Shown: positions 43,580 through 53,389 of the stretch, piece by piece | Position numbering within the stretch: position 1 is the stretch's first letter | Layout of the letters: the number at the start of each line of letters is the position of its first letter | Assembly (NCBI GenBank): GCA_016235345.1 | Contig: JACRLG010000035.1 | Span: 1 to 64,000 of the forward strand | DNA: 64,000 nt | Direction of reading: 5' to 3' | Source: Deltaproteobacteria bacterium | GTDB taxonomy: Bacteria; Desulfobacterota; Desulfobacteria; Desulfobacterales; Desulfatibacillaceae | Translations under genes and position numbers: made by a program | The notes under the pieces: generated by a model | Told to the model about the DNA's origin: nothing | Databases searched by the model: none | Seen by the model: the letters and a program-made list of their open reading frames with translations, nothing else

Positions 43580-45175
43580 TTATTTTTTCACTTCACGATG
43601 ACAGTCGGTGCAACCCACGGCATCCTTCACGCCCATATCCTTGTGGCATCCAAGGCACTGGCCGTGATAGGCCGCCACGAGCCCGGGTTTTCCGTCCTTA
43701 TCCTCGCCGGGAATGTTCGCGTGGCAGCTCGAACACTTGGGAGGAGTCTTGGACTGCGGGCTCTGGTGGTGGCAGCCCTGGCAAAGGGAGCCTTCGCCCA
43801 CATGGAAGGCCGTTGAAAGGCGGCTCGCCTTCATGCCCTTTTCAAGCGCCCTCACCATTGCCCTGTGAGGCATTTCCGAGGGGCCGTACTGGGCGGACAT
43901 GGTCTTTATGGTCACCTTTTCCGGGACGTCTGCGTCAACGTAGGTTCCGGTGAAACGCTTTCTGGCCTCGGCCATTTTGCGGGCCGCAACGGCCCTTTCG
44001 GCGGGGGACGCGTAGGTGGCCGGGGCCTCCTTGTGGCAGGTTGCGCAGCCCGAATCCTTGCCCGGCGATTTGGGAAGACGCGCATGGCAGCCCACGCAGC
44101 TTTTGGCTTTCTGCCTGTCGTTGTGGCAGCCGATGCAGGTCTTTTTGGAGGCCGGATCATGCATGGCCGCTTCCAGGTTCACGAACTTGCCGTCCTTTGA
44201 GCCCGGAACGGTGTGGCACTTGACGCAGGCCGAAAGGTCCGCGTGATGGCAGGCCTTGCAGGACTCGTTGGCGGCCTCGTGCTCCTTGTGCAAAAAGGCC
44301 ACCGGGTCCATGCGGGCGCGGCTGGTGTCGCCTGGGGCCTGGGCCGCCGCAAGAAGGGCCGCGTCGGGCTGGCTCCTCGTATAACGCGGGGGATCGGCAG
44401 GCAGCTTCATGGCCTTCCGCTCCTTTTCGCCGTGGCAGCCCGCGCAGTTCACCGGGCCGGCCTTGACGCCGGATTTCGCCTTTTCCTGATGACAACGGAT
44501 GCAGGAAGCATGGGCGGCCTCGGAATAGGCCCTTACGTTGTCCCCGGAGTAAGCGCGTGTTTTGTCCACGCCCTTTCCGTCGTGGCAGTAAGCGCAGGAG
44601 CCTTCCTTGCCCTTGGCGTAGACGAGCTTATTGGCCTTGGCGTCGTAAACGTGGTGACAGAGCTCGCACTTGTTCTGCATTTTCTGGGTGTGGGCGAAAT
44701 GCAGGGGCCGCGTAAAATTCATGGAAAGCCGCGCGAGTGTGGCGGCTGGCCGGTCATCGTGGCATTTTCCGCAGGTCACCGGGCCGGATTTGGATCCCTT
44801 GCGGGCGGTCTCCTTATGGCAGGCGATGCACTTGTCGTGATAAACGCCCATCACCTGCTTTTTCCCCTTGTCCTCCAGACGGGCAAACTTGTTGGAAAGC
44901 CCCTTTACGCCCGGAATCTGAAGGTGACAGGCGGTGCAGTCCCTGCCCATTTTGGAAACGGCCGCCGTGTGCGCGTCGTGCAAAAAAACCGGGACCGGCC
45001 TTTTGAGGGCCCCGTAAGCCTTCATAACGTCTATCCTTACGACGTCGGGCCTCCTGTTCCCCAAAGAGCCGGATACGCCGGAAAAAACCGGCCCTGCCAG
45101 CCCGTAGACAACCGCCGCCACGGCGAAAGCCACCACGGCGCCTGTCAAGATGAGCCGTTTTCGTCCGTTTGCCAT
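43580..45175 (-). CDS. hmcA: HmcA: 16-heme high-molecular-weight cytochrome c
   Basis: This 531-residue exported cytochrome has exactly 16 CxxCH motifs, from DCTACH to CTDCH, the number known for HmcA. An N-terminal hydrophobic segment ([20 protein letters not shown]) acts as export signal or anchor. In the periplasm it takes electrons from hydrogenase or formate dehydrogenase via cytochrome c3 and passes them to HmcB-F. ATG 45175 follows AAGGAAC. Upstream in-frame ATGs, one within repeat M copy 3, would add a non-signal leader. First gene of the hmcABCDEF operon. Confidence 0.93.
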   Translation of the reverse strand: MANGRKRLILTGAVVAFAVAAVVYGLAGPVFSGVSGSLGNRRPDVVRIDVMKAYGALKRPVPVFLHDAHTAAVSKMGRDCTACHLQIPGVKGLSNKFARLEDKGKKQVMGVYHDKCIACHKETARKGSKSGPVTCGKCHDDRPAATLARLSMNFTRPLHFAHTQKMQNKCELCHHVYDAKANKLVYAKGKEGSCAYCHDGKGVDKTRAYSGDNVRAYSEAAHASCIRCHQEKAKSGVKAGPVNCAGCHGEKERKAMKLPADPPRYTRSQPDAALLAAAQAPGDTSRARMDPVAFLHKEHEAANESCKACHHADLSACVKCHTVPGSKDGKFVNLEAAMHDPASKKTCIGCHNDRQKAKSCVGCHARLPKSPGKDSGCATCHKEAPATYASPAERAVAARKMAEARKRFTGTYVDADVPEKVTIKTMSAQYGPSEMPHRAMVRALEKGMKASRLSTAFHVGEGSLCQGCHHQSPQSKTPPKCSSCHANIPGEDKDGKPGLVAAYHGQCLGCHKDMGVKDAVGCTDCHREVKK

Positions 45176-45222
45176 GTCTGTTCCTTTTCGCATTGATCTA
45201 TCCGTGCGACTCAGATTTTTGG

Positions 45223-45350
45223 TTATTAAGCGGAGCATGGTTCTTTTCCGTCTTTAAGAAATCCGGCAAAGGGAAGAAATACCCCAGTCTTCCTTCCCCG
45301 CCATTTTCGGAAAAACGAAAAATCGAAATAAATTGCACTCCCGTCAATAA
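45223..45350 (-). repeat. Dispersed repeat family M, copy 3
   Basis: The plus strand reads TTATTAAGCGGAGCATGG at one end and AATTGCACTCCCG at the other. In the minus sense it points at hmcA and ends about 50 bp before its start codon. Confidence 0.65.
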
Positions 45351-45410
45351 CTGAATCAGCAAGATTAAGTAACCGGCGCAAGAGAGCGCATTTCTGCGCG
45401 CGATAAGTTC

Positions 45411-45860
45411 TCACACCATGGCCTTCAAGCTCTGCTGCTGTTTTTCCCGTTCGATATCCAAAAGGTCCTGCATGGTGGTTCCGTCGTAAACGCAAAAAAG
45501 GGACTCCCACACCTTTTCCCACATGGGCGAAAGAGCGCATTCGCCGCCAAAGGGGCAGTTGTCCCTGGAAACGCAGGCTATGCAGTCGTGGGCCTTGTCG
45601 CCTCGTTTTTCCATGAAGCGGATCACGTCGCCCACCGCCACGTCGTTGGGTTTCCTGGAAAGCTCGTACCCGCCCTGGTAGCCGCGTTTGGAGTCCACGA
45701 AGCCACTTTTCTTGAGCTGATTCAAGATGACTTCCAGAAAACGCAGGGGTATGGCCTGGGTGCGGGCTATGTCCGACACCTTGATGGGCCCCTTGCCGTG
45801 GTGCTTGGCAAGCTCGAAGATTGCGCGAAGGGCGTACTGTTTTTTCTGGGTGATGAGCAT
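45411..45860 (-). CDS. Rrf2-family transcriptional regulator
   Basis: This 149-residue protein has an N-terminal winged helix (ITQKKQYALRAIFELAKHH, KRGYQGGYELS). A cysteine-rich effector region (DCIACVSRDNCPFGGEC) is suited to an Fe-S cluster or thiol sensing. It lies directly upstream of hmcA in the same direction. The Rrf2 family was named from the regulator gene linked to the hmc operon in Desulfovibrio vulgaris, so control of hmc is the obvious hypothesis. It could also regulate the divergent hdr operon. Confidence 0.87.
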   Translation of the reverse strand: MLITQKKQYALRAIFELAKHHGKGPIKVSDIARTQAIPLRFLEVILNQLKKSGFVDSKRGYQGGYELSRKPNDVAVGDVIRFMEKRGDKAHDCIACVSRDNCPFGGECALSPMWEKVWESLFCVYDGTTMQDLLDIEREKQQQSLKAMV

Positions 45861-46256
45861 GCCCTGATTCCCGCGTTAAAACCGGCTCCTTGGGTTCAAA
45901 AGAGCAAAAAAACTTTTTTGAGCCTTTTGGGGCTTCAGACCGGCCCTGTCGAACAGGCGAACTCCAGCTTTCCGCATCGAAGTTTTCCGGGAAACCCTGC
46001 ATTTTCCCCTGCCGGTTCAAACCTGACCGATCTTGTCAGATATTTTCCCGACTCCATAGGTCAGGAAAAGGAACCTTGTCAATCTTTTTTTGCTTCGCAG
46101 GCCTTTTAAATTCATAGCCCCGTCGCTATGGGCCGGATCGGGACAATAAGCCGCCTTTCTTGACAATTATGGGCTTCCCATATAAGAATGATGCGAAATC
46201 CTGAGTATTTTGTTACCGGCGATTCCGGTGCCTTAAATCGGGGGGAAGCACGAATA
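45861..46256 (+). promoter_or_regulatory. Divergent control region (Rrf2/hmc versus hdr)
   Basis: About 395 bp between divergent units and no gene. TTGACA at 46160-46165 and TATAAG at 46181-46186 are separated by 15 bp and could be the hdr promoter with a short spacer. CCTGACC at 46022 and GGTCAGG at 46059 form a 7-bp inverted pair 30 bp apart that might be a regulator site. Both are tentative. Confidence 0.35.
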
Positions 46257-47990
46257 ATGAGCCTTTCTCTTGCGGTTTACATAAGCCTGGCCGTTTTCGC
46301 CCTGGCCCTTGCCGCCCGGTGCTCCGGCTGGTTCATCCGGGTGATCGGCCCGGAAAACGGCGCGTCCCCCTTCAAAGGCCGCTTCAAAGCCGCCCTGGCC
46401 GGAACTCTTGGAACCGTTTTTTCCTTAAAAATATTCGCGGTGATCGGGGTGTTTTTCCGGGACGCCCTTTTCCAGTGGCCCATCCTCAGGCAGAGCATCT
46501 ACCGCTTCATAATGCACATGTCCATTTTCGCGGGCTTCGTCTTTCTTCTCATTTTCCACGCCCTGGGAAAATTCGTAACCGCTCCTTTGTTCGATGAAAA
46601 TTTCGCCTACCTGAATCCCTTCCTGTTTTTACGGGACGCCGCCGGAATCCTTGTACTTTTGGGCCTTGGAATGGCCGTGGCCCGAAGGTTAGCCCGGCGG
46701 AAGATGAGGATTAAAACCAACCTCGGCGACGTTTACGCCATTTTCATCGTGGGCCTCATAATTCTAAGCGGATTCGCCCTCTGCTCCGTCAAGATGACCT
46801 CCCATGACGTATTTCTCTCCATGAGCCTCGATTACGCCGGGCTCGACCCCGAAGGCACCCCCGACGACTTGAACGCCCTGGAGGCATACTGGGCTGCAAA
46901 TTACGGCCTTGTTTCACCCGTTTTCAAGGCCCCCTTCGACCAGGACCTTCTGACAAGCGGCGAAGCCGTCAACGAATCCTGCGTTTCCTGCCACGTGAAA
47001 AACGGCAACGCCCCGGCGAGCTTCGCCCTGGCCAAAATCATGGCACCGGCGGCGGGCCTTTTCAACAGCGCCTCTTCCGTCAATATTCTGTACTGGGGCC
47101 ACGTCCTGGCCTGCCTTCTGGGGCTCGCCATTCTTCCCTTCACCAAGATGTTCCACGTGTTTTCCACCCCTTTGGCCCTGGTGCTGAAAAACACCGTTAC
47201 CCCGCTTTCCCGGCCCGAAAACCTTATGACCCGCCGGCTTGTGGCCCTGTCGGCCTGCACCCACTGCGGAACCTGCAGCTTAAGGTGCTCCGCCATGATG
47301 GCCCATCACGTGACCGGAAACCCCTTCATCCTGCCCTCGGAAAAGGTCGGAGCCCTGAAAAGGCTGGCCAGGGGAAAGAAACCCACGGCCAGCGAGCTTT
47401 GCGCGGTCAGCCAGGGGATAATGCTCTGCACCAACTGCGACCGCTGCACCGTGGTGTGCCCGTCGGGCCTGGAGCTCAGGGACATCTGGGTTTCGGCAAG
47501 GCAGGGGATTCTTCTGGCCGGGCCTCCCGAACCCCTCGTGTGGACGCCCTTTTCCTTCCTTCGGGGTCTCAACAGGGAAAAGCTTTCCCCCGCCGAATAT
47601 GAAGGCCCCGTCGAAACCGCCAGGAAGGCCCTGGAAGCCTCATTTTCCACCCTTGCGGACAAAAACGCGGAACTCGTTGTGATTTTAAACGCGGATACCG
47701 CCGACATCGACCCGACATTCAGGGGATGCTTCGGCTGCACCAACTGCACCAATGTCTGCCCGGTGGTGAAAAGCTTTGATGAGCCCGAAAAGTCCCTGGG
47801 ACTGGCTCCCCACCAGATAATGGCGGCGGTGGGCATGGGGGCCTCGGTTGCGGCGGCGGGGTGCCACATGGTGCGCGAGTGCCTCACCTGTTACCAGTGC
47901 CAGGAGCACTGCCCACAGAACGTTGCCGTCACCGACGTGATTTACAGGTTAAAGGAACAAGCGGCCAGGGCTTTTGCCTCAAAGCCGTAA
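46257..47990 (+). CDS. Cytochrome b / Fe-S (HdrE-HdrC-like) fusion protein
   Basis: This 577-residue protein has an N-terminal membrane part with about six helices (starting MSLSLAVYISLAVFALALAA) and histidines in FIMHMSIFAGF and WGHVLACLLG. A CVSCH heme c motif (Cys242) sits in a loop between helices. The C-terminal half carries CTHCGTCSLRC, CTNCDRCTVVC, CFGCTNCTNVC and CLTCYQCQEHC, that is two pairs of [4Fe-4S] sites as in HdrC-like subunits. It probably moves electrons between membrane or periplasm and the HdrAB proteins encoded next. GGGGGGAAGC precedes ATG 46257. Confidence 0.8.
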   Translation: MSLSLAVYISLAVFALALAARCSGWFIRVIGPENGASPFKGRFKAALAGTLGTVFSLKIFAVIGVFFRDALFQWPILRQSIYRFIMHMSIFAGFVFLLIFHALGKFVTAPLFDENFAYLNPFLFLRDAAGILVLLGLGMAVARRLARRKMRIKTNLGDVYAIFIVGLIILSGFALCSVKMTSHDVFLSMSLDYAGLDPEGTPDDLNALEAYWAANYGLVSPVFKAPFDQDLLTSGEAVNESCVSCHVKNGNAPASFALAKIMAPAAGLFNSASSVNILYWGHVLACLLGLAILPFTKMFHVFSTPLALVLKNTVTPLSRPENLMTRRLVALSACTHCGTCSLRCSAMMAHHVTGNPFILPSEKVGALKRLARGKKPTASELCAVSQGIMLCTNCDRCTVVCPSGLELRDIWVSARQGILLAGPPEPLVWTPFSFLRGLNREKLSPAEYEGPVETARKALEASFSTLADKNAELVVILNADTADIDPTFRGCFGCTNCTNVCPVVKSFDEPEKSLGLAPHQIMAAVGMGASVAAAGCHMVRECLTCYQCQEHCPQNVAVTDVIYRLKEQAARAFASKP

Positions 47991-48015
47991 GAACTGTTTT
48001 TAGGTGGGAGCGCAC

Positions 48016-48942
48016 ATGGCTTACGCACTGTTTTGGGGATGCAACATCCCGGCAAGGCTTCCGGGATATGAAAAAGAAGCCCGCGCCGTGCTTTCCGCCC
48101 TTGGGGTTCTATATTCGGAAAGCCGCCGCTTCGCCTGCTGCGGCTACCCCGTGCGCCCGGCGGACCGGCTGGCTTGGCTGGTTTCGGCGGCCTCCAACAT
48201 GGCCGTGGCCGAAAAGGCGGGCCGCGACTTGCTGGTCCTGTGCCAGTGCTGTTACGGCTCCTTCAAAAACGCGGCGGCGGCCCTTGCCGCCGATCCCGGT
48301 CTTGCCGCAAGGGTCAACGAAATTCTGGCCTCCCAGGGCCTCCGCTACACCGGCTCGTGCAGGATAGTCAACGTTTTCAGGATGCTTCATGATGAAATTG
48401 GAATCGACGCCATCAAGGAAAAGGTGACCCGGCCCCTGACCGGAATTGCGGCGGCCTCTCACACCGGCTGCCATTCCCTCAGGCCGAGCCGCGTCACCGA
48501 GTTCGACGATCCCCTCCACCCCAAAATTCTGGACAACCTGATCTCGGCCCTGGACGCCACGAGCCTCGACTATCCCAAAAAGCTCGAATGCTGCGGCGCT
48601 CCTTTAACGGGCAGCGACGACGCGCTTTCCGTGAAGATTATGGCAGATAAGCTAATAAGCGCGAAAAAGGCCGGGGCCGAAGTCCTGGTCACCGCCTGCC
48701 CCTGGTGCCAGATTCAGTTTGAGACCTTTGGGGGCCAATTGGAGGGAGACGCCCTGCCCCCCCTGCCCTATCTCCGGCTTTTGGGCCTTGCCATGGGTAT
48801 AGTCCAGGATGACACGGGGCTTTTTTCCGAAAGATCGCGCGAAGTTGCCGGGGCTTCGGACAAGGACGCGGGCCGGACCGGGGTTAAAGTCAAAAATAAG
48901 TCCGACACGGACATAATTGACGCGGGAGAAACAAATGTCTGA
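48016..48942 (+). CDS. hdrB: HdrB-like heterodisulfide reductase subunit
   Basis: This 308-residue protein has two CCG domains: residues about 40-75 ([17 protein letters not shown]) and about 190-245 ([19 protein letters not shown]). These bind the noncubane Fe-S clusters that reduce disulfides in HdrB. A polar tail of about 35 residues overlaps the hdrA start by 8 bp. With the upstream HdrC-like fusion and downstream HdrA it completes an HdrABC-like set. The physiological disulfide or partner in a sulfate reducer is not known. ATG 48016 follows GGTGGGAG. Confidence 0.88.
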   Translation: MAYALFWGCNIPARLPGYEKEARAVLSALGVLYSESRRFACCGYPVRPADRLAWLVSAASNMAVAEKAGRDLLVLCQCCYGSFKNAAAALAADPGLAARVNEILASQGLRYTGSCRIVNVFRMLHDEIGIDAIKEKVTRPLTGIAAASHTGCHSLRPSRVTEFDDPLHPKILDNLISALDATSLDYPKKLECCGAPLTGSDDALSVKIMADKLISAKKAGAEVLVTACPWCQIQFETFGGQLEGDALPPLPYLRLLGLAMGIVQDDTGLFSERSREVAGASDKDAGRTGVKVKNKSDTDIIDAGETNV

Positions 48943-51937
48943 CACGGTTGGAAGCGTGATGGTGGTGGGCGGCGGAATATCCGGGATGCAGGCCGCGCTT
49001 GATCTGGCCAACTCCGGTTATTTCGTCCACCTGGTGGAGCGCACGGCGGGCATAGGCGGCATGATGAGCCAGCTTGACAAGACCTTTCCCACCAACGACT
49101 GCGCCATGTGAATTCTCTCCCCAAAACTGGTCGAGGTCGGCCGGCACATAAATATCGAGCTTCTGACCCTTTCCGAGCTAACCGGCGTAACCGGGGAAGC
49201 CGGAAACTTCAGGGTTAAAATCACCAGGCACCCGCGCTACGTTGACGTGGACAAGTGCATAGCCTGCGGTGCGTGCACCGAAAAATGCCCCGCCAAGGTT
49301 GATAACGAGTACGAGGGCGGCCTTGTGAAGCGCAAGGCGGTGTACGTGAAGTATGCCCAGGCAGTGCCCCTGAAATACGCCATAGACGACCGGTATTGCC
49401 TGAAGCTCACCAAGGGCAAGTGCGGGCTGTGCGAAAAAAAATGCCCGGCGGGTGCCATCAATTACGCAGACACGAAAGAATTCCTCGAAATCTCAGTGGG
49501 CGCGATAATCATGGCCCAGGGAGGCGACACCTACAACCCTGCCTCCCACGACACCTACGGCTACTCGAATAATCCAAACATAGTCACAAGCCTCGAATTC
49601 GAGCGCATACTTTCGGCCTCCGGCCCCTACGGCGGGCATCTGGTGCGGCCCTCCGACCACAAAGAGCCGAAGAAGATCGCCTGGCTCCAGTGCGTGGGTT
49701 CGCGGGACGAGCACATCGGGCGCGGCTACTGCTCATCGGTGTGCTGCACCTACGCAGTAAAGGAGGCCATGCTGGCCAAGGAGCACGCCAAAGGCCTGGA
49801 CGCCGCCATCTTCTACATGGACATGCGCACCTTCGGAAAGGACTTCGAGCGCTTCTACAACCGGGCAAGGGACGAGGCGGGAGTAAGATTCATCAAGGCC
49901 CGCGTCACCGGAATCGAGTCAGACCCGGAAACCGGCCTGCAGAAAATCGCCTGGATGAACGAGGACGGGCAGCTCGCCACGGAGGGCTTCGACATCGTGG
50001 TGCTTTCGGTGGGCTTGGGCTCCACCGAAGAGGGCCGGGAGCTGGCCCGAAGGCTCGGAGTGGGCCTCGACCGCTACGGATTCATACCCACCGGCAGCTT
50101 CACCCCGGTTGACACTGAGCGTCCAGGAATCTTCGTCTGCGGGGCCTCGGCGGGCCCCAAGGACATTCCTTCCTCGGTGATCGATTCCTCAGCGGCAGCG
50201 GCCCAGGCCGGGGCCCTTCTGGCCGAACACCGGAACGAGCTCACGCGCGCCAGGGAAATCCCCTCCGAAAGGGACATACGCGGCGAAACCACAAGGATCG
50301 GAGTTTTCCTCTGCCGCTGCGGAACCAACATAGCGGGGGTGGTGGACATCCCGAAACTTCTGGAACGGACAAAAACCCTGCCCGGCGTGGCCTTTGCGGC
50401 GGAGAACCTCTTTTCCTGCTCCCAGGACACCCAGGACAAGATGGCGAAGCTGGTTGCGGAACACGGCTTGAACCGGGTGGTGGTGGCGGCCTGCACCCCC
50501 AAGACCCACGAGCCTCTGTTCCAGGAAACCCTCACCAACGCGGGCCTCAACAAGTACCTTTTCGAGATGGCCAACATAAGGAACCACTGCTCGTGGGTCC
50601 ACAAGGACGAGCCCGAAAAGGCAACGGAAAAGGCCTGGGACCTGGTGCGCATGGCGGTGGCCAAGGCCGCCCTTTTGGCCCCCCTCACAGAGCCGGTTCT
50701 TTCCATCGATCCCAAGGCCCTGGTGATCGGCGGCGGCGTGGCGGGCATGGAGGCGGCCCGGAATCTCTCGGCCCAGGGCTACAAGACCTTTCTGGTGGAG
50801 AAGGCCGACAGGCTTGGCGGTAACGCCAAAAAGCTCCATCGCACCTGGAAGGGCGAGGACGTCCAGGACTACCTTGCCCGGCTCATCGTAAAAATCAGCA
50901 ACGACCCTAAAATCGAGGTGCTTTTAAACGCCACGGTCACGGCGGTGGAAGGCTTCGTGGGCAATTTCAAAACCACGGTTAACGCGGCTGGCGAAAGCCG
51001 CATGCTTGAGCACGGGGTCACCATCTTCGCATCGGGCGCGACCGAGCTTGTCCCCCAAGGTTTCGGTTACGGCGAAAACCGGCGCGTCCTAACAGGGCTT
51101 TCGCTTTCGCAGAAGCTCACCAACGAGCCGGAATCGGCCAGGAACATAAAGCAGGCCGTCTTCATTCAGTGCGTGGGCTCCCGCATCCCGGAGCGGCCCT
51201 ATTGCTCCAAGGTCTGCTGCACCCAGAGCATCAGAAACGCGCTTTCGCTTCTCGAAGTCAACCCGGATATCAAAATCACCATACTTTTCAGGGATATGCG
51301 CCCATACGGCCTCCGGGAGGAGCTTTACCGCCAAGCCCGCGAAAAAGGCGTGCTGTTTTTGAGATACGACGCGGAAAAGCCGCCCGATGTCGATGCCGAC
51401 GGGGTTGTGAGATTCACGGACAGGGTCCTCAAGCGGCCTCTGAAAATAACTGCTGACATGGTGGTCCTGGCTACGGCGATGGTCCCGGAAAAGGACTCGC
51501 CCTTAGGCCCATTTTACAAGGTGTCCCAGAACGCGGACGGATTCTTTGCCGAGGCCCACGTGAAACTGAGGCCCGTGGATTTCGCAACCGACGGCGTTTT
51601 CGTGTGCGGCCTGGCCCACGCGCCCAAGAGCCTGGATGAATCCGTTAGCCAGGCCCAGGCGGCGGCGGCCAGGGCCGTGACCCTGCTGTCAACCCGCCAG
51701 ATGGCGGTGGCCGGAACCGTGGCCGCCGTAAACCCGTCCCACTGCTCGTCCTGCGGGGTCTGCGTCTCGATATGCCCCTACGGCGCGCCCCGCTTTGACC
51801 CAAAAACCGGCAAGGCCTTCATCGAGGCCACCCTTTGCAAGGGCTGCGGCCTGTGCACGGCATCCTGCCGTTCGGGGGCCATATCCCTCAAGGGCTTTGA
51901 TGCGCCCCAAGTATTCGCACAAATCGAAGCCCTGTAA
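48935..51937 (+). CDS. hdrA: Double-module HdrA with selenocysteine (in-frame TGA)
   Basis: The reading frame runs from ATG 48935 through an in-frame TGA at 49109-49111 to 51937, giving 1000 residues with Sec59. Around it the sequence reads TNDCAM[15 protein letters not shown]; other HdrA proteins have Cys there (DCxMCILxPK). Module 1 (1-450) has an FAD Rossmann motif ([13 protein letters not shown]), the Sec site and ferredoxin motifs at about 108 and 163. Module 2 (450-1000) is a full HdrA with [18 protein letters not shown], a second [10 protein letters not shown] motif and C-terminal [11 protein letters not shown] and [11 protein letters not shown]. HdrA bifurcates or confurcates electrons at FAD. 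A standard caller would split this gene. Confidence 0.88.
49127..49144 (+). promoter_or_regulatory. Candidate bacterial SECIS hairpin
   Basis: CTGGTC pairs with GGCCGG (6 bp including two G-U pairs) around the loop GAGGTC. The apical loop starts 21 nt after the TGA and its first base is G, as bacterial SECIS rules require. This supports Sec insertion rather than a true stop. Confidence 0.65.
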
Positions 51938-51949
51938 TAAGGCCGTCCA

Positions 51950-52076
51950 AAAAGGCCGTCCACAAGCGCGAACTGCTGTGTCAGACTTCGCGGCGCGGGG
52001 CGGAATGTACGAAAAGTACTATTCCTTCCCGCGCCGCTTGTCTTCCTTGCATTTCATCGCTTGTGATCGGCCTTTT
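51950..52076 (+). repeat. Dispersed structured element R, copy 4
   Basis: Located 12 bp after the hdrA stop, in the plus sense: arm AAAAGGCCGTCCACAAGCG, conserved GCGAACTGCTGTGTC, inner arm GCGGCGCGGG, hairpin TGTACG/AGTACT, inner arm CCCGCGCCGC, conserved CTTGCATTTCATCG, arm CGCTTGTGATCGGCCTTTT. Both arm pairs are complementary. Confidence 0.8.
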
Positions 52077-52165
52077 AAGTCGGCAGAAGCCCTGCGGGGA
52101 AAATTGGGCGGGGAAAGCCTGTCAGCCAGGAATCACACCGTATATAAGGTTTTGCAATCGCCTTC

Positions 52166-52372
52166 TCAGTATCGGAAGAAATACGGAACTGCGGTAAGAA
52201 CGACGCCGATAATCACGATAAGGACCGGGCTCTCGAAAAAATAGGGGTAGACGCAAAGGGCGATGCCAGTAACGAGCGGAATCAGCCTGCCCTGCTTTTT
52301 GCCGTACATGAAATACCCGACGCCTATGGCCCCGAACAGAACCCCCCAGAGCATCACTCCCGCATCCGGCAT
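52166..52372 (-). CDS. Small two-helix membrane protein
   Basis: This 68-residue protein has two transmembrane helices (VMLWGVLFGAIGVGYFMYG and ESPVLIVIIGVVLTAVPYFF) joined by a basic KKQGR loop and PLVTGIALCVYPYF. Similar small proteins occur in many proteobacteria and are sometimes labelled amino acid transport protein without evidence. GGAGGTG lies just before the ATG. Confidence 0.75.
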   Translation of the reverse strand: MPDAGVMLWGVLFGAIGVGYFMYGKKQGRLIPLVTGIALCVYPYFFESPVLIVIIGVVLTAVPYFFRY

Positions 52373-52506
52373 TTCGCACCTCCGACAGGGTTCACAACGA
52401 GACGAGACTTTTTAGCGCACATTTTTCACATGACACCCGGAACAACCAGGCCGGTCACAAGCGATGAGTATGGTTTTTTTTCCTGTGTTTCCAGGACTCC
52501 GACCCG

Positions 52507-52629
52507 AAAGAACCAGCACAAGCGATGAAATGCAAGGAGCGCGAGCGGCGCGGGAGCAAGCGTACTAAATGTACGTGGCGGACCGCGCCGCAATGCGCGA
52601 CACAGCAGTTCACGCTTGTTCTGGTTCTT
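52507..52629 (-). repeat. Dispersed structured element R, copy 5
   Basis: The element directly follows the gpmA stop. The outer arms AAAGAACCAG and CTGGTTCTTT pair, as do ACAAGCG/CGCTTGT. Inner arms GCGGCGCGG and CCGCGCCGC pair, with the CGTAC/GTACG hairpin between. Both conserved strands are present. Confidence 0.8.
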
Positions 52630-53376
52630 TCATTTTTTCTTGGCTTGGTTCGCTACGTCCTGCGCCGCCTTGGCCACCGCCTCCGGGTCGCCCAGGTAGC
52701 GGGAGCTTATGGGCTTCAAGTCCCTGTCCAGCTCGTAGACAAGGGGAACGCCGGTGGGGATGTTTAGTTTTAAGATTTCCTCGTCCGAGATGTTGTCCAG
52801 GTACTTTACCAAGGCTCTCAAACTGTTGCCGTGGGCGGTGAGTATCACGCGCTTTCCGAGCTTGATACGGGGGACCACCACCTGGTGCCAGTACGGAAGG
52901 AAGCGGGCCACCGTGTCCTTGAGGCATTCGGAGGCCGGGATGTCCGAGGGGTTCAGGCCCTTGTAGCGCGGGTCATGGGAGGGATGCCGGGCGTCGGCGG
53001 TTTCCAGGGGGGGCGGCGGCACGTCGTAGGAGCGCCGCCACAGAAGCACCTGCTCCTCGCCGTGGCGCTCGGCGGTTTCGGCCTTGTTGAGACCCTGGAG
53101 CGCGCCGTAGTGGCGCTCGTTGAGCCGCCAGGAGTGAGAGATGGGAACGTACATCAAATCCATCTCCTCCAGGGCGAGCCACAGGGTCTTTATGGCGCGT
53201 TTCAGTACCGAGGTGTGGGCCTCGTCAAAGACGTAGCCCTCCTCCTTCAGAATGCGCCCGGCGCTTTTGGCCTCCTCCACGCCCTTGTCTGTAAGCGGCA
53301 CGTCGGTCCAGCCGGTAAACCTGTTTTCGCGGTTCCAGGAGCTTTCTCCGTGCCGCAGAAGAACTACCTTGTACAT
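52630..53376 (-). CDS. gpmA: 2,3-bisphosphoglycerate-dependent phosphoglycerate mutase
   Basis: This 248-residue enzyme interconverts 3- and 2-phosphoglycerate in glycolysis and gluconeogenesis. It shows RHGES (residues 8-12), [41 protein letters not shown] and AHGNSLRAL, covering both catalytic histidines. ATG 53376 follows GGAGG; the length is that of E. coli GpmA. Confidence 0.95.
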   Translation of the reverse strand: MYKVVLLRHGESSWNRENRFTGWTDVPLTDKGVEEAKSAGRILKEEGYVFDEAHTSVLKRAIKTLWLALEEMDLMYVPISHSWRLNERHYGALQGLNKAETAERHGEEQVLLWRRSYDVPPPPLETADARHPSHDPRYKGLNPSDIPASECLKDTVARFLPYWHQVVVPRIKLGKRVILTAHGNSLRALVKYLDNISDEEILKLNIPTGVPLVYELDRDLKPISSRYLGDPEAVAKAAQDVANQAKKK

Positions 53377-53389
53377 TTTTTCCTCCGGT

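Noticed and set aside
49109-49111. TGA read as a true stop giving a truncated N-terminal HdrA fragment and a separate gene from 49247
   Set aside because: The frame stays open and homologous on both sides, the TGA replaces a conserved Cys, and a SECIS-like hairpin follows at the right distance.
52566-52578. GTACT ... GTACG palindromes in the R copies as isolated operator sites
   Set aside because: They are internal hairpins of the larger R element and occur only within it.
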